64,000 nucleotides of DNA, from positions 248,001-312,000 of the forward strand of contig NZ_QZXA01000001.1 of NCBI RefSeq assembly GCF_003601985.1. The letters run 5' to 3'. Both the position numbers and the translations under genes were made by a program. How positions within the stretch are numbered: the stretch's first letter is position 1; each line of letters starts with the position of its first letter. Positions 39,948 to 49,391 of the stretch are shown one piece after another. The notes beneath the pieces were generated by a model. It made no database searches. It was not told the DNA's origin and saw only the letters and a program-made list of their open reading frames with translations. This DNA comes from Mesorhizobium jarvisii. GTDB lineage: Bacteria; Pseudomonadota; Alphaproteobacteria; Rhizobiales; Rhizobiaceae.

Positions 39948-40769
39948 TCAGGCTGGATTGCGGCGCTTGGCACCGAGCCCGCGATGGCGCAAGATCTCGG
40001 CGGTGCCGGCGATAATGAAGGATGTGGCCAGGATCACCGTCCCCAGCGCCATGACGGTCGGCAACGAGCGGGGGAAGCGCAGCTGGCTCCAGATATAGAG
40101 CGGCAGGGTCGGCTCGGTGCCGGCAAGGAAGAAGACGACGATGAATTCGTCGAAGGAGATCAGGAAGGCCAGCATGAAGGCCGACAGCACGGCGGGCAGG
40201 CTGAGCGGCAGCATGACCCGCCGGAACGTCGTCCAGTCGGAGGCGCCGAGGTCGAGCGCCGCCTCGCGGACCGTCCTGGGGATGGCGGCGAAACGGCTGC
40301 GCATGACGACGACGGTCGTGGGCAAAGCCACCAGTATGTGGCCGAGCACGATGGCGATGCGCGACGGCCCAAGGCCGATGAGGTTGATCAGGATCAGCAA
40401 CGATATGCCAACGATGACGCCGGGGATCAGGATCGGCAGGCGGGCTATGGCGCTTATGGTGGCGGCAAGCGGCGAGCGGCCGTAAAGGTCCATATAGGAA
40501 ACGGTGATGCCGCACAGTGTTGCACCGGAAGCGGCGACAGTGGCGATGACGAGGCTGTTCACGAGCGCGCCCGACAGCGCCGGATTGCCGTAGAGCGTCT
40601 CGTACCATTGCAGCGTGAACCCCTGGAGCGGAAACGCCGCCTGGATGGAATCGTTGAAGGAAAACAGCGGGATCAGCAGGACCGGCAGATATAGGAACAC
40701 CAGATAGGCAAGCACGTAGAGGCCGAGCCAGCGGCCATCCCGTTTCGTCCCGGCCCGGTCCACTCTCAT
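39948..40769 (-). CDS. ABC importer permease (PotC-like)
   Basis: This 273-residue permease has six transmembrane helices and the cytosolic coupling loop (VREAALDLGASDWTTFRRVM), typical of PotC. It overlaps the other permease by 4 bp. The starting ATG overlaps the previous stop codon (ATGA). Confidence 0.88.
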   Translation of the reverse strand: MRVDRAGTKRDGRWLGLYVLAYLVFLYLPVLLIPLFSFNDSIQAAFPLQGFTLQWYETLYGNPALSGALVNSLVIATVAASGATLCGITVSYMDLYGRSPLAATISAIARLPILIPGVIVGISLLILINLIGLGPSRIAIVLGHILVALPTTVVVMRSRFAAIPRTVREAALDLGASDWTTFRRVMLPLSLPAVLSAFMLAFLISFDEFIVVFFLAGTEPTLPLYIWSQLRFPRSLPTVMALGTVILATSFIIAGTAEILRHRGLGAKRRNPA

Positions 40770-41650
40770 GTGCGGCTGCCAAATCTGCGGTCGGCGTTGC
40801 GCGCGACCAGCACCACGACGAGGATGACCAGCATGACGCAGACCGAAAGGGCGGCGCCGAACGGCCAGTCATTGGCCTTGCCGAACTGCGACTGGATCAG
40901 CGTGCCGATCATGGTGCTGGCCGGGCCGCCGACCATGGCCGGCGTGACATAGTCGCCGACTGTCGGCACGAAGACGACGAGCGCGGCCGCCAGCACGCCC
41001 GGCATCGAATTCGGCAGCACGACGCGGCGGAAAGCGGTGAACGGCCGCGCGCCGAGGTCGGAGGCAGCCTCGAGCAGCGATTTCGGGATGGTGTCCAGCG
41101 CCACGTAGATCGGCAGGATGGCGAAGGGCGCATAGGCGTGAGCCAGCGTGACGACCACAGCGGCTGGCGTGTTGAGAAATGCCAGTGTCGGCTCCGACCA
41201 GATGCCGCTTTCGATCAGCGCCGAGTTCAGGACGCCATTGTAGGCGAGTACGATCTTCCAGGCGAAGACGCGCAGGAGATAGCTGGTCCAGAACGGCAGC
41301 GTCACCAGGAACAACAGCAGGCCGCGCCGGCGCCCGGCATGGAAGGCAAGATAGTAGGCGACGGGATAGGCGGTGGCGACGGTTGCCAGCGTCACCAGGC
41401 CGGCGATGACCAACGAGCGCAGCGTCACCGTCCAGTAGAGCGGATCGGTGGCCACGGTGACGAAATTATCGACGGTCAGCCCAACGCCGAGGAGCGAGCC
41501 GTCATTGCCGCGAAAGGCAAGGAACAGCACCAGGCCAAGCGCGAACAGGATCAGCAGGAAAGTGACCAGCGCCCCTGGCAACAGCATGGCGAGCCGGAAG
41601 CCCGATGAAGACCGGGCCTTTGGCGCTTGTGCTGCAACTAAGGCCGACAT
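40766..41650 (-). CDS. ABC importer permease (PotB-like)
   Basis: This 294-residue permease has six transmembrane helices and the EAA-like loop LLEAASDLGARPFTAFRRVV, characteristic of PotB. The start ATG 41650 (MSALVAAQ) is chosen over ATG 41665. It is the first gene of the leftward operon, so the promoter should lie in 41651-41832, where a palindrome TTTCA-N6-TGAAA is seen. Confidence 0.88.
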   Translation of the reverse strand: MSALVAAQAPKARSSSGFRLAMLLPGALVTFLLILFALGLVLFLAFRGNDGSLLGVGLTVDNFVTVATDPLYWTVTLRSLVIAGLVTLATVATAYPVAYYLAFHAGRRRGLLLFLVTLPFWTSYLLRVFAWKIVLAYNGVLNSALIESGIWSEPTLAFLNTPAAVVVTLAHAYAPFAILPIYVALDTIPKSLLEAASDLGARPFTAFRRVVLPNSMPGVLAAALVVFVPTVGDYVTPAMVGGPASTMIGTLIQSQFGKANDWPFGAALSVCVMLVILVVVLVARNADRRFGSRT

Positions 41651-41686
41651 CGACCAGCTCACCAAATTTGAAATTGGCTAACAATT

Positions 41687-41702
41687 TTTCATATTCGTGA
41701 AA
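41687..41702. promoter_or_regulatory. Candidate operator of the polyamine operon
   Basis: A 16-bp imperfect palindrome with arms TTTCA and TGAAA lies about 37 bp upstream of the first permease gene, in the A+T-rich stretch of the intergenic space. The XRE-cupin regulator encoded in the operon is a plausible binder. This is inference from position only. Confidence 0.3.
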
Positions 41703-41832
41703 CTGTCAAGCAGAATCCGGCTTTCCTGAATTGGTCGTCATCAACGCTCCGGCGACTGCCGGAACGCTGCGCTTTGCCCGGATTGGTCGAAAAGCCGTAG
41801 CCGACCTGGCAAGCCTGCCGTTCTCGGCCGCG

Positions 41833-42786
41833 TCAGTAGGTAATCTCACCGAACCGTTTGGCTGGTGTGCCTCGAACGCCTGCGCGCACAGCGAACAACC
41901 CGCCCTCCTGCGGGTTTGCCTGCAAATGCCTCTCGCTCATGGTAAACCGTGCCGAAGTGACGAAGAGGATATCGAAATTCTCGCCGCCGAAGGTACAGCT
42001 CGTGGGCCAGCTGCAGGGCAGGTCCACCACCTTGTCCAGAACCCCGTCAGGTGAAATGCGAACCAGGCAGCCGCCCCCCGCAACGCGACAATTCCAGACA
42101 TAGCCCTCCGCATCCATGCACGACCCATCCGGCAGGCCGCGTGGAAAGTCCGAGAAGAAAGGGCGCCTGTCGGTTATTCGCGACCGCACCCTGTCCCAGT
42201 GATAGCGAAAGATCTGGTTCTTGGTCGTGTCCGCCGTGATGAAGGTATCATTCGCTGTCCAGACCATCGTGTTGGTGATGCCGAAGCGATCGGCGCTGAG
42301 CGCCTCGACGATGCCGGCCGTGTCGACGCGATAGATCCGCCCCGCATCTCGCCAAATATCGCGTGGACGATCGTCGGCATCGATGTTGTTTTCCATGGTG
42401 CCGACCCAGAATGAGCCATCCGGGGCGACAATGCCCTCATTCAACCGTGTGTCAGGGCTGTCCGGTTCGATCGTCGCGATCGTCCTGAAGGCTTTTCCAA
42501 AATCCCACAGAGCCACATCCTTTCGCAGCCCGACGATCGCGCCACCGTCCTTACGCAGGCCAATCGAGGTTGCGAGGTCCGGCGTCGGCCAACTCCGATG
42601 ATCGCGAGTACCCGGATCGAGCTGGTGAATGCGTCGCCCGATGATATCCACCCAGATCAGCGTCTTCCTGTTCTCGTCCCAGAGCAGGCTCTCACCGACG
42701 ATATCCTGGGCATCGAACACGAAGCCTGGCTGTTTCTCTCCGCTATCCACTACCCTTTTCTCCCTTCCCAACTGTCGCGTAGTCAA
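41833..42786 (-). CDS. SMP-30/gluconolactonase-family sugar lactonase
   Basis: This 317-residue beta-propeller protein has the typical entry GESLLWDENRKTLIWVDIIG, with Glu as metal ligand, the loop RLNEGIVAPDGSFWVGTMEN (Asn and Asp ligands) and LPDGSCMDAEGYVW. These enzymes hydrolyse sugar lactones to aldonic acids. It is divergent from a GntR gene that precedes a dehydratase, so it probably serves that pathway. Confidence 0.85.
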   Translation of the reverse strand: MTTRQLGREKRVVDSGEKQPGFVFDAQDIVGESLLWDENRKTLIWVDIIGRRIHQLDPGTRDHRSWPTPDLATSIGLRKDGGAIVGLRKDVALWDFGKAFRTIATIEPDSPDTRLNEGIVAPDGSFWVGTMENNIDADDRPRDIWRDAGRIYRVDTAGIVEALSADRFGITNTMVWTANDTFITADTTKNQIFRYHWDRVRSRITDRRPFFSDFPRGLPDGSCMDAEGYVWNCRVAGGGCLVRISPDGVLDKVVDLPCSWPTSCTFGGENFDILFVTSARFTMSERHLQANPQEGGLFAVRAGVRGTPAKRFGEITY

Positions 42787-42836
42787 CCGCTATTGACAGA
42801 CAAGATTTCACAAAGATATACCCATTTCAAGAAAAC

Positions 42837-42847
42837 ATGTCATACAG
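42837..42847. promoter_or_regulatory. Candidate GntR operator
   Basis: The sequence ATGTCATACAG lies 12 bp before the GntR start and fits the loose FadR-subfamily half-site pattern GT-N3-AC. The gap between the divergent lactonase and GntR genes is 72 bp, so one site could control both. Weak evidence. Confidence 0.3.
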
Positions 42848-42858
42848 GTTTTGGGCAA

Positions 42859-43581
42859 ATGGTAAGCGATCGCGGCATTGGGCCTGACGAGACAAATCCT
42901 GGGCTGGTGAGTGCCGCAATTCAGGCCATCACCCAGCACATCCGCGTTGAAGGCCTTGGCCCTGGCGACCTCTTGCCCAGTGAAGCCGACATGACCCGCA
43001 AGCTCAGTGTCTCGCGGACGGTGGTGCGGGAGGCGTTTCGGTCGCTGTCGGCGATGCGCCTCATCGACATGAGCGCCGGCCGGCGCGCCAGCGTTGCCAA
43101 GCTCGACATTGGCGCCATGTCGATGGTGATCGAGCACGGCGTCACGACCGAACAGATCAGCGTCCAGCAGGTTTATGATGTGCGCCGCACCATCGAAATG
43201 CGCACGGTGGCGCTCGCCGCACTCCGGCGGACCGACGCGGAGGCGGCTGAAATACAGAAATGCGCGCGCCTGATGCGCGAGAATTACCGTGCGCCCGAGA
43301 TCGTCATGGAACACGACATCGCATTCCATGAGGCGATCGCGCGGGCCTCTCACAACCCGGTGTTTTCGTTGATCATCAACGCCTTCAGCGGCGTCACGCG
43401 ACGCACCTGGGTGATCGGCTGGCGTACGCGTGTAACCGAGGAAGAGCAGATCAAGATGATCGAGGGGCACGCGGATATTGCTCGGGCGATCATCGCGGGG
43501 AACCCGCAACTTGCCGCCGAACATATGGCCGCGCATTTCGACAAAAGCGTCAAGGCATTGATCGACGCGGGGATCGCATGA
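42859..43581 (+). CDS. GntR/FadR-family regulator
   Basis: This 240-residue protein has a GntR winged helix (EGLGPGDLLPSEADMTRKLS, VSRTVVREAFRSLSAM) and an FCD ligand-binding domain with EHDIAFHEAIARASHN, in which His and Asp bind metal or ligand. ATG 42859 is preferred. It overlaps the following dehydratase by 4 bp and probably represses this sugar-acid locus in answer to a sugar acid. Confidence 0.88.
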   Translation: MVSDRGIGPDETNPGLVSAAIQAITQHIRVEGLGPGDLLPSEADMTRKLSVSRTVVREAFRSLSAMRLIDMSAGRRASVAKLDIGAMSMVIEHGVTTEQISVQQVYDVRRTIEMRTVALAALRRTDAEAAEIQKCARLMRENYRAPEIVMEHDIAFHEAIARASHNPVFSLIINAFSGVTRRTWVIGWRTRVTEEEQIKMIEGHADIARAIIAGNPQLAAEHMAAHFDKSVKALIDAGIA

Positions 43582-44780
43582 AAATCCGCTCGCTTGAGAC
43601 CATTCGCATCGAAGAGCGGCCCAATCTGCTCTGGATCGAGGTGCATACCGACCAAGGCATTACCGGCCTTGGCGAAACCTTTTTCTTGGCCCGCACGGTC
43701 GAGGAATATGTCCATGAATATGTCGCGCCACGCGTAATCGGCCGCGATCCACTGCAGATCGATCTGCTTTCCGCGGACCTGGTTGGCTATCTCGGTTTCC
43801 GCTCAAGCGGGGTCGAAGTCCGCGGCAATTCCGCCTTCGACATCGCGCTCTGGGATATTTTCGGCAAGGCCATGAACCAGCCGATCGCGCAACTCCTGGG
43901 GGGCTTTTCGCGCCGGTCCATCCGTACCTACAACACCTGCGCCGGCACCGAATACATCAAGGACGGCAAGGGACAGACCACCGCGAATTATGGTCTGGGC
44001 ACAAGGCAAGGATACGACGACCTGAACGGGTTTCTCCACCGCGCCGACGAATTGGCGGCGGAGCTGCTTGAGGACGGCATCACGGCCATGAAGATCTGGC
44101 CTTTCGACCATGCCGCCGAGAAAAGCCGGGGGCAAGACATCACCGCCGGCGACCTCAAAGCCGCGCTGCAGCCCTTCGAAAAGATCCGCAAAGCGGTTGG
44201 TGACAAGATCGACATCATGGTCGAGTTCCACTCCATGTGGCAGCTCTTGCCGGCGATCAAGATCGCCAAGGCGCTCGGGCCTTATGGCACGTACTGGCAT
44301 GAGGATCCCATCCGCATGGATAGCCTCGCCGATCTCAAGCGCTACGAGGCCGCGAGCCCGGCACCGATCTCGGCGTCGGAAACCCTGGGCAGTCGCTGGG
44401 CATTCCGCGACCTTCTGGAGACCGGCGCCGCAGGCATCGTCATGCTGGACATTTCCTGGTGCGGCGGGCTTTCCGAAGCACGCAAGATCGCCGCAATGGC
44501 GGAGGCCTGGCATTTGCCGGTCGCGCCGCATGACTGCACCGGACCAGTGGTCCTGGCGGCATCCACGCATTTATCCCTCAACGCGCCCAACGCGCTCGTA
44601 CAGGAGAGTGTGCGGGCATTTTACAGGACCTGGTACCGCGACCTCGTGACCGCGCTACCGGAAGTCAAGGACGGCATGATCACCGTGCCGCCTGGCCCAG
44701 GCCTCGGGCTGGAACTCAATCCCGACCTCGGTCGGGCCTACACCGTCCATCGCCGCGTCTCCGACAAGACGGACATCTGA
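43578..44780 (+). CDS. Enolase-superfamily sugar-acid dehydratase
   Basis: This 400-residue protein has the mandelate-racemase layout: N-terminal cap (KIRSLETIRIEERPNLLWIE), then barrel residues with the metal ligands in MVEFHSMWQ, YWHEDPIRM and SASETLG, and the late His in APHDCTGPV. Such enzymes dehydrate aldonic acids (galactonate, gluconate-type). It is coupled to GntR by 4 bp and precedes an ABC sugar importer. The exact substrate is not clear. Confidence 0.88.
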   Translation: MKIRSLETIRIEERPNLLWIEVHTDQGITGLGETFFLARTVEEYVHEYVAPRVIGRDPLQIDLLSADLVGYLGFRSSGVEVRGNSAFDIALWDIFGKAMNQPIAQLLGGFSRRSIRTYNTCAGTEYIKDGKGQTTANYGLGTRQGYDDLNGFLHRADELAAELLEDGITAMKIWPFDHAAEKSRGQDITAGDLKAALQPFEKIRKAVGDKIDIMVEFHSMWQLLPAIKIAKALGPYGTYWHEDPIRMDSLADLKRYEAASPAPISASETLGSRWAFRDLLETGAAGIVMLDISWCGGLSEARKIAAMAEAWHLPVAPHDCTGPVVLAASTHLSLNAPNALVQESVRAFYRTWYRDLVTALPEVKDGMITVPPGPGLGLELNPDLGRAYTVHRRVSDKTDI

Positions 44781-44805
44781 AGAACACTCAACGGGAGGAA
44801 TAGAA

Positions 44806-45783
44806 ATGAAACGACTGACTGCAACGCTTTTGCTCGCCACGACGCTGCTTGCCGGGCCTTCCGTCGCCAGTGCCGACGGGCTCAACATCGTCTTTACACA
44901 CCATTCGTCGGCCTCGAACACCTTCTGGCAGGCGGTGAAAAAGGGCTTTGACGATGCCTGCGGCAAGGTCGAGGCCAAGTGCAACATGATTTTCACCCAG
45001 ACCGAAGGCTCGGTCGAGCAACAACTCGCCAACATGCGCGCCGCACTTGCCGCCAAGCCGGATGCCCTGCTGACCTCGATTGTCGACAACAAGGCGTTCG
45101 ACGACGTCATCAAGGAGGCGCGAGATGCCGGTGTGTTGGTGATTGCCGTCAATGTCGATGACACCGAAGGCGCCAAGGGCAATGCGCGGCAGGCCTTCAT
45201 AGGGCAAGGTTTCAAGCCGGCGGGCTATTCGCTCGGCAAGGCGATTTCCGAAAGCTTCCCGAAAGAGGGGCCAATCAAGGTTCTGGTCGGCATTTCCGCA
45301 CCCGGCCAGAACTGGTCCGAAAGCCGTGGCGCAGGCGTGATGCAGTTCCTGGAAGAGTACAAGGCGGCCCATCCCGACCGCCAGGTCTCATGGGAGCGGA
45401 TCGACAGCGGAACGGACCTCGCGATTACATCCGATCGTGTCGGCGCCTATCTCAATGCGCATCCCGACACCACAGCCTATTTCGACACCGGCTTCTGGTG
45501 CGCGGGCGTTGCGCGGTCGCTGCAGGACCGCGGCGTCGCGCCGGGCAAGGTACTCCTTGGCGGTTTCGATCTGGTGCCGGAAGTTCTGCAGCAGATGCAG
45601 AAGGGCTACGTACAGGCTTTGGTGGACCAACAGCCCTACATGCAGGGCTTCATGCCCGTCATGGAAGCCTACTTGAACAAGAAGGTAGGTCTGGCCCCCT
45701 CCGACATCGATACGGGTCAAGGCATCGTGCGCCGGGATCAGGCCGACGCGATCATGACGCTTTCCTCGCAAGGTCTGCGTTAA
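44806..45783 (+). CDS. Sugar ABC importer binding protein 1 (RbsB-like)
   Basis: This 325-residue protein has a signal peptide (ATLLLATTLLAGPSVASA) and a type I periplasmic binding fold (HHSSASNTFWQAVKKGFDDA; GFDLVPEVLQQMQKGYVQAL). It starts 26 bp after the dehydratase with a GGGAGGAA ribosome site. It probably captures the sugar degraded by the neighbouring genes. Confidence 0.9.
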   Translation: MKRLTATLLLATTLLAGPSVASADGLNIVFTHHSSASNTFWQAVKKGFDDACGKVEAKCNMIFTQTEGSVEQQLANMRAALAAKPDALLTSIVDNKAFDDVIKEARDAGVLVIAVNVDDTEGAKGNARQAFIGQGFKPAGYSLGKAISESFPKEGPIKVLVGISAPGQNWSESRGAGVMQFLEEYKAAHPDRQVSWERIDSGTDLAITSDRVGAYLNAHPDTTAYFDTGFWCAGVARSLQDRGVAPGKVLLGGFDLVPEVLQQMQKGYVQALVDQQPYMQGFMPVMEAYLNKKVGLAPSDIDTGQGIVRRDQADAIMTLSSQGLR

Positions 45784-45861
45784 GCCCACGCGCGCCATGT
45801 GTTCGCCCGGCAGTGCTCGCACCGCCGGGTGGTCCCTTGCCTCGAATTCCTGGAGCCTGCC

Positions 45862-46839
45862 TTGAAACGCCTCTTCAAGACCTATCTGGAAAAGCCGGAA
45901 CTGGCGGGACTGATCCTGCTGGTGCTTCTCGTGGTGATTTTCGAGATCCGCTCGAATGGCGTGTTCCTCAACCAGGATAACCTTCGCGGCATACTCGGCA
46001 TTCTGCCGGAAACGGGCCTCGTCGCCATCGGCGTCACGATCTTGATGATCAGCGGCGAATTCGACCTGTCGGTCGGATCGGTGTTCGCCCTGATGCCGAT
46101 GTGCATGGCGGTCCTCATGGTCGAAGGGGTGCCTTTCCCACTTGCCTTGCTGGCCGGGCTTATCGTTTGCGCGGTGATCGGATTTATCAACGGCTATGTG
46201 ACGATCTGGTTCGAGATCCCGAGCTTCATCACCACGCTCGGCATGCTTTTCATCGCCCGGTCGCTGACGATCGTCGTCTCGGGCGGGTTTCCACCCTTGC
46301 TTCCCGCCGATCTTCCGAACTGGCTGTTCACCTCGTTCGTCGGCCCCGGCAACATGTTCCGCATGTCGTTCCTGTGGTTTGCGGGAATTGCCCTTTTAAC
46401 GTCACTGATGCTTTCCAGAACCAATTTCGGCAATTGGATAAAGGCCACCGGCGGCTTCCACCCGGCTGCCGCCTCGATGGGCATCCCGACAGCGAGAGTA
46501 AAACTCGCATGCTTCGTGGTTTGCTCGATGCTGTCGGGTTTCGCCGGCATGTTGCAAGTGCTGAGGCTGGGCTCTCCTTTGCCTTCCATTGGCGAAGGCC
46601 TGGAACTCCAGGCGGTGGCCTCGGCGGTCATCGGCGGCGCTTCGCTCGCAGGCGGCATCGGTACGGTCGCTGGCGGCATCATCGGCACGATCCTCATCCG
46701 GATCATCGACAATGGGCTGGTGCTCTCCAATGTCGACGCGAACTGGTTCAAATTCGCGATCGGCTTCCTGACCATTTTCGCCGTCGTGGCCAATGCCTGG
46801 ATGCGCAAGCGTGCCAAGGCGATCAAGATGGAGGGCTGA
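45862..46839 (+). CDS. Sugar ABC importer permease 1 (RbsC-like)
   Basis: This 325-residue permease has multiple hydrophobic helices and the RbsC-type motif MISGEFDLSVGSVFALMPM, followed by a late coupling loop. I start it at TTG 45862 (LKRLFKTYLEKPELAG) because GGAG lies just upstream and the longer frame to ATG 45799 has a non-family leader; this choice is not certain. Confidence 0.85.
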   Translation: MKRLFKTYLEKPELAGLILLVLLVVIFEIRSNGVFLNQDNLRGILGILPETGLVAIGVTILMISGEFDLSVGSVFALMPMCMAVLMVEGVPFPLALLAGLIVCAVIGFINGYVTIWFEIPSFITTLGMLFIARSLTIVVSGGFPPLLPADLPNWLFTSFVGPGNMFRMSFLWFAGIALLTSLMLSRTNFGNWIKATGGFHPAAASMGIPTARVKLACFVVCSMLSGFAGMLQVLRLGSPLPSIGEGLELQAVASAVIGGASLAGGIGTVAGGIIGTILIRIIDNGLVLSNVDANWFKFAIGFLTIFAVVANAWMRKRAKAIKMEG

Positions 46840-46842
46840 GCC

Positions 46843-47574
46843 ATGGAAGACGCAATCATCTCCGTCCGCAATCTTCACAAATGGTATTCCGGCGTCCATG
46901 CGTTGAAGGGCGTGAGCCTCGACCTGAAGCGAGGCGAGGCACTTGGGTTGGTCGGCGACAACGGTGCCGGCAAATCGACGCTCATCAACATTCTGTCGGG
47001 CGTCCATACCGCCGACGAGGGCGAGATCCTGGTCGAAGGCAGACCGGTGCGGATCGCCAGGCCACGCGACGCGATGAACCTCGGCATCGAGACCATCTAC
47101 CAGTACAATTCGATGGTTCCCACCATGTCGATCGCCAGGAACCTGTTTATCGGCCGCGAACCGACGCTGTTTTCCGTATTCGGCGTCGGCATACTGGATC
47201 AAAAGAAGATGGGCAGCGAAAGCATCAAGGCGATCGCCAATGTCGACCTGCATCTGCGCTCGCCCGACGCACTGGTCGGTGAATTGTCAGGCGGCCAGCG
47301 GCAGGGCGTCGCCATCGCGAGGGCCATGCATTTCAAGTCGAAGGTGATGATCCTCGACGAGCCGACCAATCACCTTTCGGTCAAGGAGACCAGCAAGGTC
47401 ATCGGCTTTGTACGTGGATTGAAGGCACAAGGGGTGACCGGCGTTTTCATCAGCCACAACATGCATCACGTTTTTGATTGCTGTGATCGCGTGGTGGCGA
47501 TGGCGCGCGGCGAGGTCGTTCTCGACAAACGCATCGAGGAAACCTCCATCGATGAAGTTCACAACGTGCTTTGA
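46843..47574 (+). CDS. Sugar ABC importer ATPase 1
   Basis: This 243-residue ATPase has Walker A (GDNGAGKST), signature (LSGGQRQGVAIARAM), Walker B (VMILDEPTNHLS) and switch His (FISHNMHHVF). It has a single nucleotide-binding domain; classical RbsA has two, so a homodimer is likely. It is 3 bp after the permease. Confidence 0.88.
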   Translation: MEDAIISVRNLHKWYSGVHALKGVSLDLKRGEALGLVGDNGAGKSTLINILSGVHTADEGEILVEGRPVRIARPRDAMNLGIETIYQYNSMVPTMSIARNLFIGREPTLFSVFGVGILDQKKMGSESIKAIANVDLHLRSPDALVGELSGGQRQGVAIARAMHFKSKVMILDEPTNHLSVKETSKVIGFVRGLKAQGVTGVFISHNMHHVFDCCDRVVAMARGEVVLDKRIEETSIDEVHNVL

Positions 47575-47589
47575 GGGGCGGGAACGGTG

Positions 47590-48345
47590 ATGACGAACCT
47601 TTCCGGTAAAGTTGTGCTCCTGACCGGCGGTCTGGGTTCGCTCGGCCGCGCCCAGGCTGCCGCGCTTGCCCGCGCTGGCGCGCGCGTGCTTCTGCTTGAC
47701 CGGCCGGAGAATGCAGAAGGGCCCGGAATCGCAGCGGAATTGGCGGCGGCAAACAAGGGTACGATCGTCTATGTCGGTTGCGACTTGAACCAGCTGGCCG
47801 AAGCCGAGACAGCGGTTAAGGCGCTCGCCGACGAAGAAGGCACGATCGACATTCTGATCAACAACGCGGCGCTCATCATCAACCGTCCGTTCGAGGAATT
47901 CTCACTTGGCGAGTACGAGGACCAGATCCGTGTGAATTCGTCAGCCGCCTTCGCGCTGGCGCGCGCCTGCGCGCCTGGCATGAAGAAGAAAGGCCAGGGC
48001 AGGATCGTCAACTTCTGCTCGGTGACGCTGAACGGTCGCTGGGACGGCTACGTTCCCTACGTGGCTTCGAAGGGAGCCATGCTGGGACTCACCAAGTCGC
48101 TGGCGCGGGAATTGGGACCACACGGCATCACCGTGAACGCGGTGTCGCCAGGCGCCGTCGTTTCCGAGGCAGAGGAGCGCGTCTTCGGAGAACGGCTCGA
48201 GGAATACAATGACTGGATCCTTGCCAACCAATGCCTGAAGCGACGCATCGAGCCGCAGCATATCGCCGATCTCGTGCTGTTCCTCGTCTCCCCGGCATCG
48301 GACATGATCAGCGGTCAGAACATCAACATCGATGGCGGATGGTAG
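47590..48345 (+). CDS. Short-chain dehydrogenase/reductase
   Basis: This 251-residue enzyme has the cofactor motif TGGLGSLGRAQAAALARAGA, NNAAL, catalytic Ser in FCSVTLNG, and YVASK catalytic Tyr-Lys. It probably oxidises a sugar to its lactone, supplying the SMP-30 lactonase. ATG 47590 is preferred to GTG 47587. It is 15 bp after the ATPase. Confidence 0.87.
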   Translation: MTNLSGKVVLLTGGLGSLGRAQAAALARAGARVLLLDRPENAEGPGIAAELAAANKGTIVYVGCDLNQLAEAETAVKALADEEGTIDILINNAALIINRPFEEFSLGEYEDQIRVNSSAAFALARACAPGMKKKGQGRIVNFCSVTLNGRWDGYVPYVASKGAMLGLTKSLARELGPHGITVNAVSPGAVVSEAEERVFGERLEEYNDWILANQCLKRRIEPQHIADLVLFLVSPASDMISGQNINIDGGW

Positions 48346-48361
48346 CCATGGCTGCTTTTCA

Positions 48362-49231
48362 ATGAGCAATGGCGATGAGATCGAACTTGCCGATGGGCGT
48401 GCGAGCGTCGTGGTGCGTCCCCGCGAGGGCGCTGCCATCCTGCGCTACGACGCGCTCCGTACCGGCCGAGCACCGACGCCTGTGTTTGAGCCATCGAGGG
48501 GTCTGCTGAAGTTCGGGTCCCAACTGCTGATCCCTTGGTCAAACCGCATTTCCGGCGGCGGCTTCGAGTTTGACGGGCGCTTCCATGCGATAGAGCCCAA
48601 TGTCAACGGCGAGCCGTTCCCACTCCACGGCGACGCATTTCAAAGGCCGTGGCGGTTGACGAGGCGAACCGGCACTGAAATGGAGCTGGCTCTGGAGGAT
48701 GGGGCGATCGGACCCTACCGCTACCATGCGAGCGTCCGCTATGCATTGGAGGATGGCGCGCTGTCCGCCGTGCTGGCTGTCGAGAACCGAGCCGCCATAC
48801 GCCTGCCCTACGGGCTAGGCTTCCACCCCTGGTTTCCGCGCCGCCCGCGCACTCTGCTCCAAGCATCGGCGCGCAGTGTCTGGTTGGAGGACGAGCGACA
48901 CCTGCCGACGGGGGTGGTGCCGCTGGCCTCCCGGCCGGACTGGGATTTTTCGCAAGCCGCGCCGCTTCCCGACGCCTGGGTCAACAATGCCTTCGAAGGC
49001 TGGAACGGGCACGCCTCGATCATCCAGCCGGATGACGCTATCGCCGTCACGATCGAGGCGTCGCCCTCGCTGAATGTCTTCGTCCTCTATTCGTCGGCAC
49101 GAAACGCTGATTTCTTCTGCTTCGAACCCGTTTCACATGTGGTGGATGCTCATCACGGCAGCGGCCTGACCACGCTGGAAAAAGGCGGATCGACAAGCGC
49201 GCATTTGCGGTTACGTTGGGATGAGCTGTAG
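48362..49231 (+). CDS. Aldose 1-epimerase (mutarotase) family protein
   Basis: This 289-residue protein has the mutarotase pattern: LLIPWSNRISGGGFEFDG, HGDAFQRPW (His near the active site), LGFHPWFPR and a late acidic FCFEPVSHVVDAHH. It would interconvert sugar anomers ahead of the dehydrogenase. ATG 48362 is used; the ATG at 48332 overlaps the SDR stop. Confidence 0.82.
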   Translation: MSNGDEIELADGRASVVVRPREGAAILRYDALRTGRAPTPVFEPSRGLLKFGSQLLIPWSNRISGGGFEFDGRFHAIEPNVNGEPFPLHGDAFQRPWRLTRRTGTEMELALEDGAIGPYRYHASVRYALEDGALSAVLAVENRAAIRLPYGLGFHPWFPRRPRTLLQASARSVWLEDERHLPTGVVPLASRPDWDFSQAAPLPDAWVNNAFEGWNGHASIIQPDDAIAVTIEASPSLNVFVLYSSARNADFFCFEPVSHVVDAHHGSGLTTLEKGGSTSAHLRLRWDEL

Positions 49232-49391
49232 CGCCACATCGGAAGTCGCGACGCAGTGCAGTGACATCGTGACAAAGGCCATTTTCGTTGATCGCCTGTC
49301 GCTTGGCACATGCTGCTTCAGGGCGTGTCGGCTTGAAGAGGCCATGCGCACCTCATAACATCGAACCATCCTGCGTAACGACGAGAGTGCA

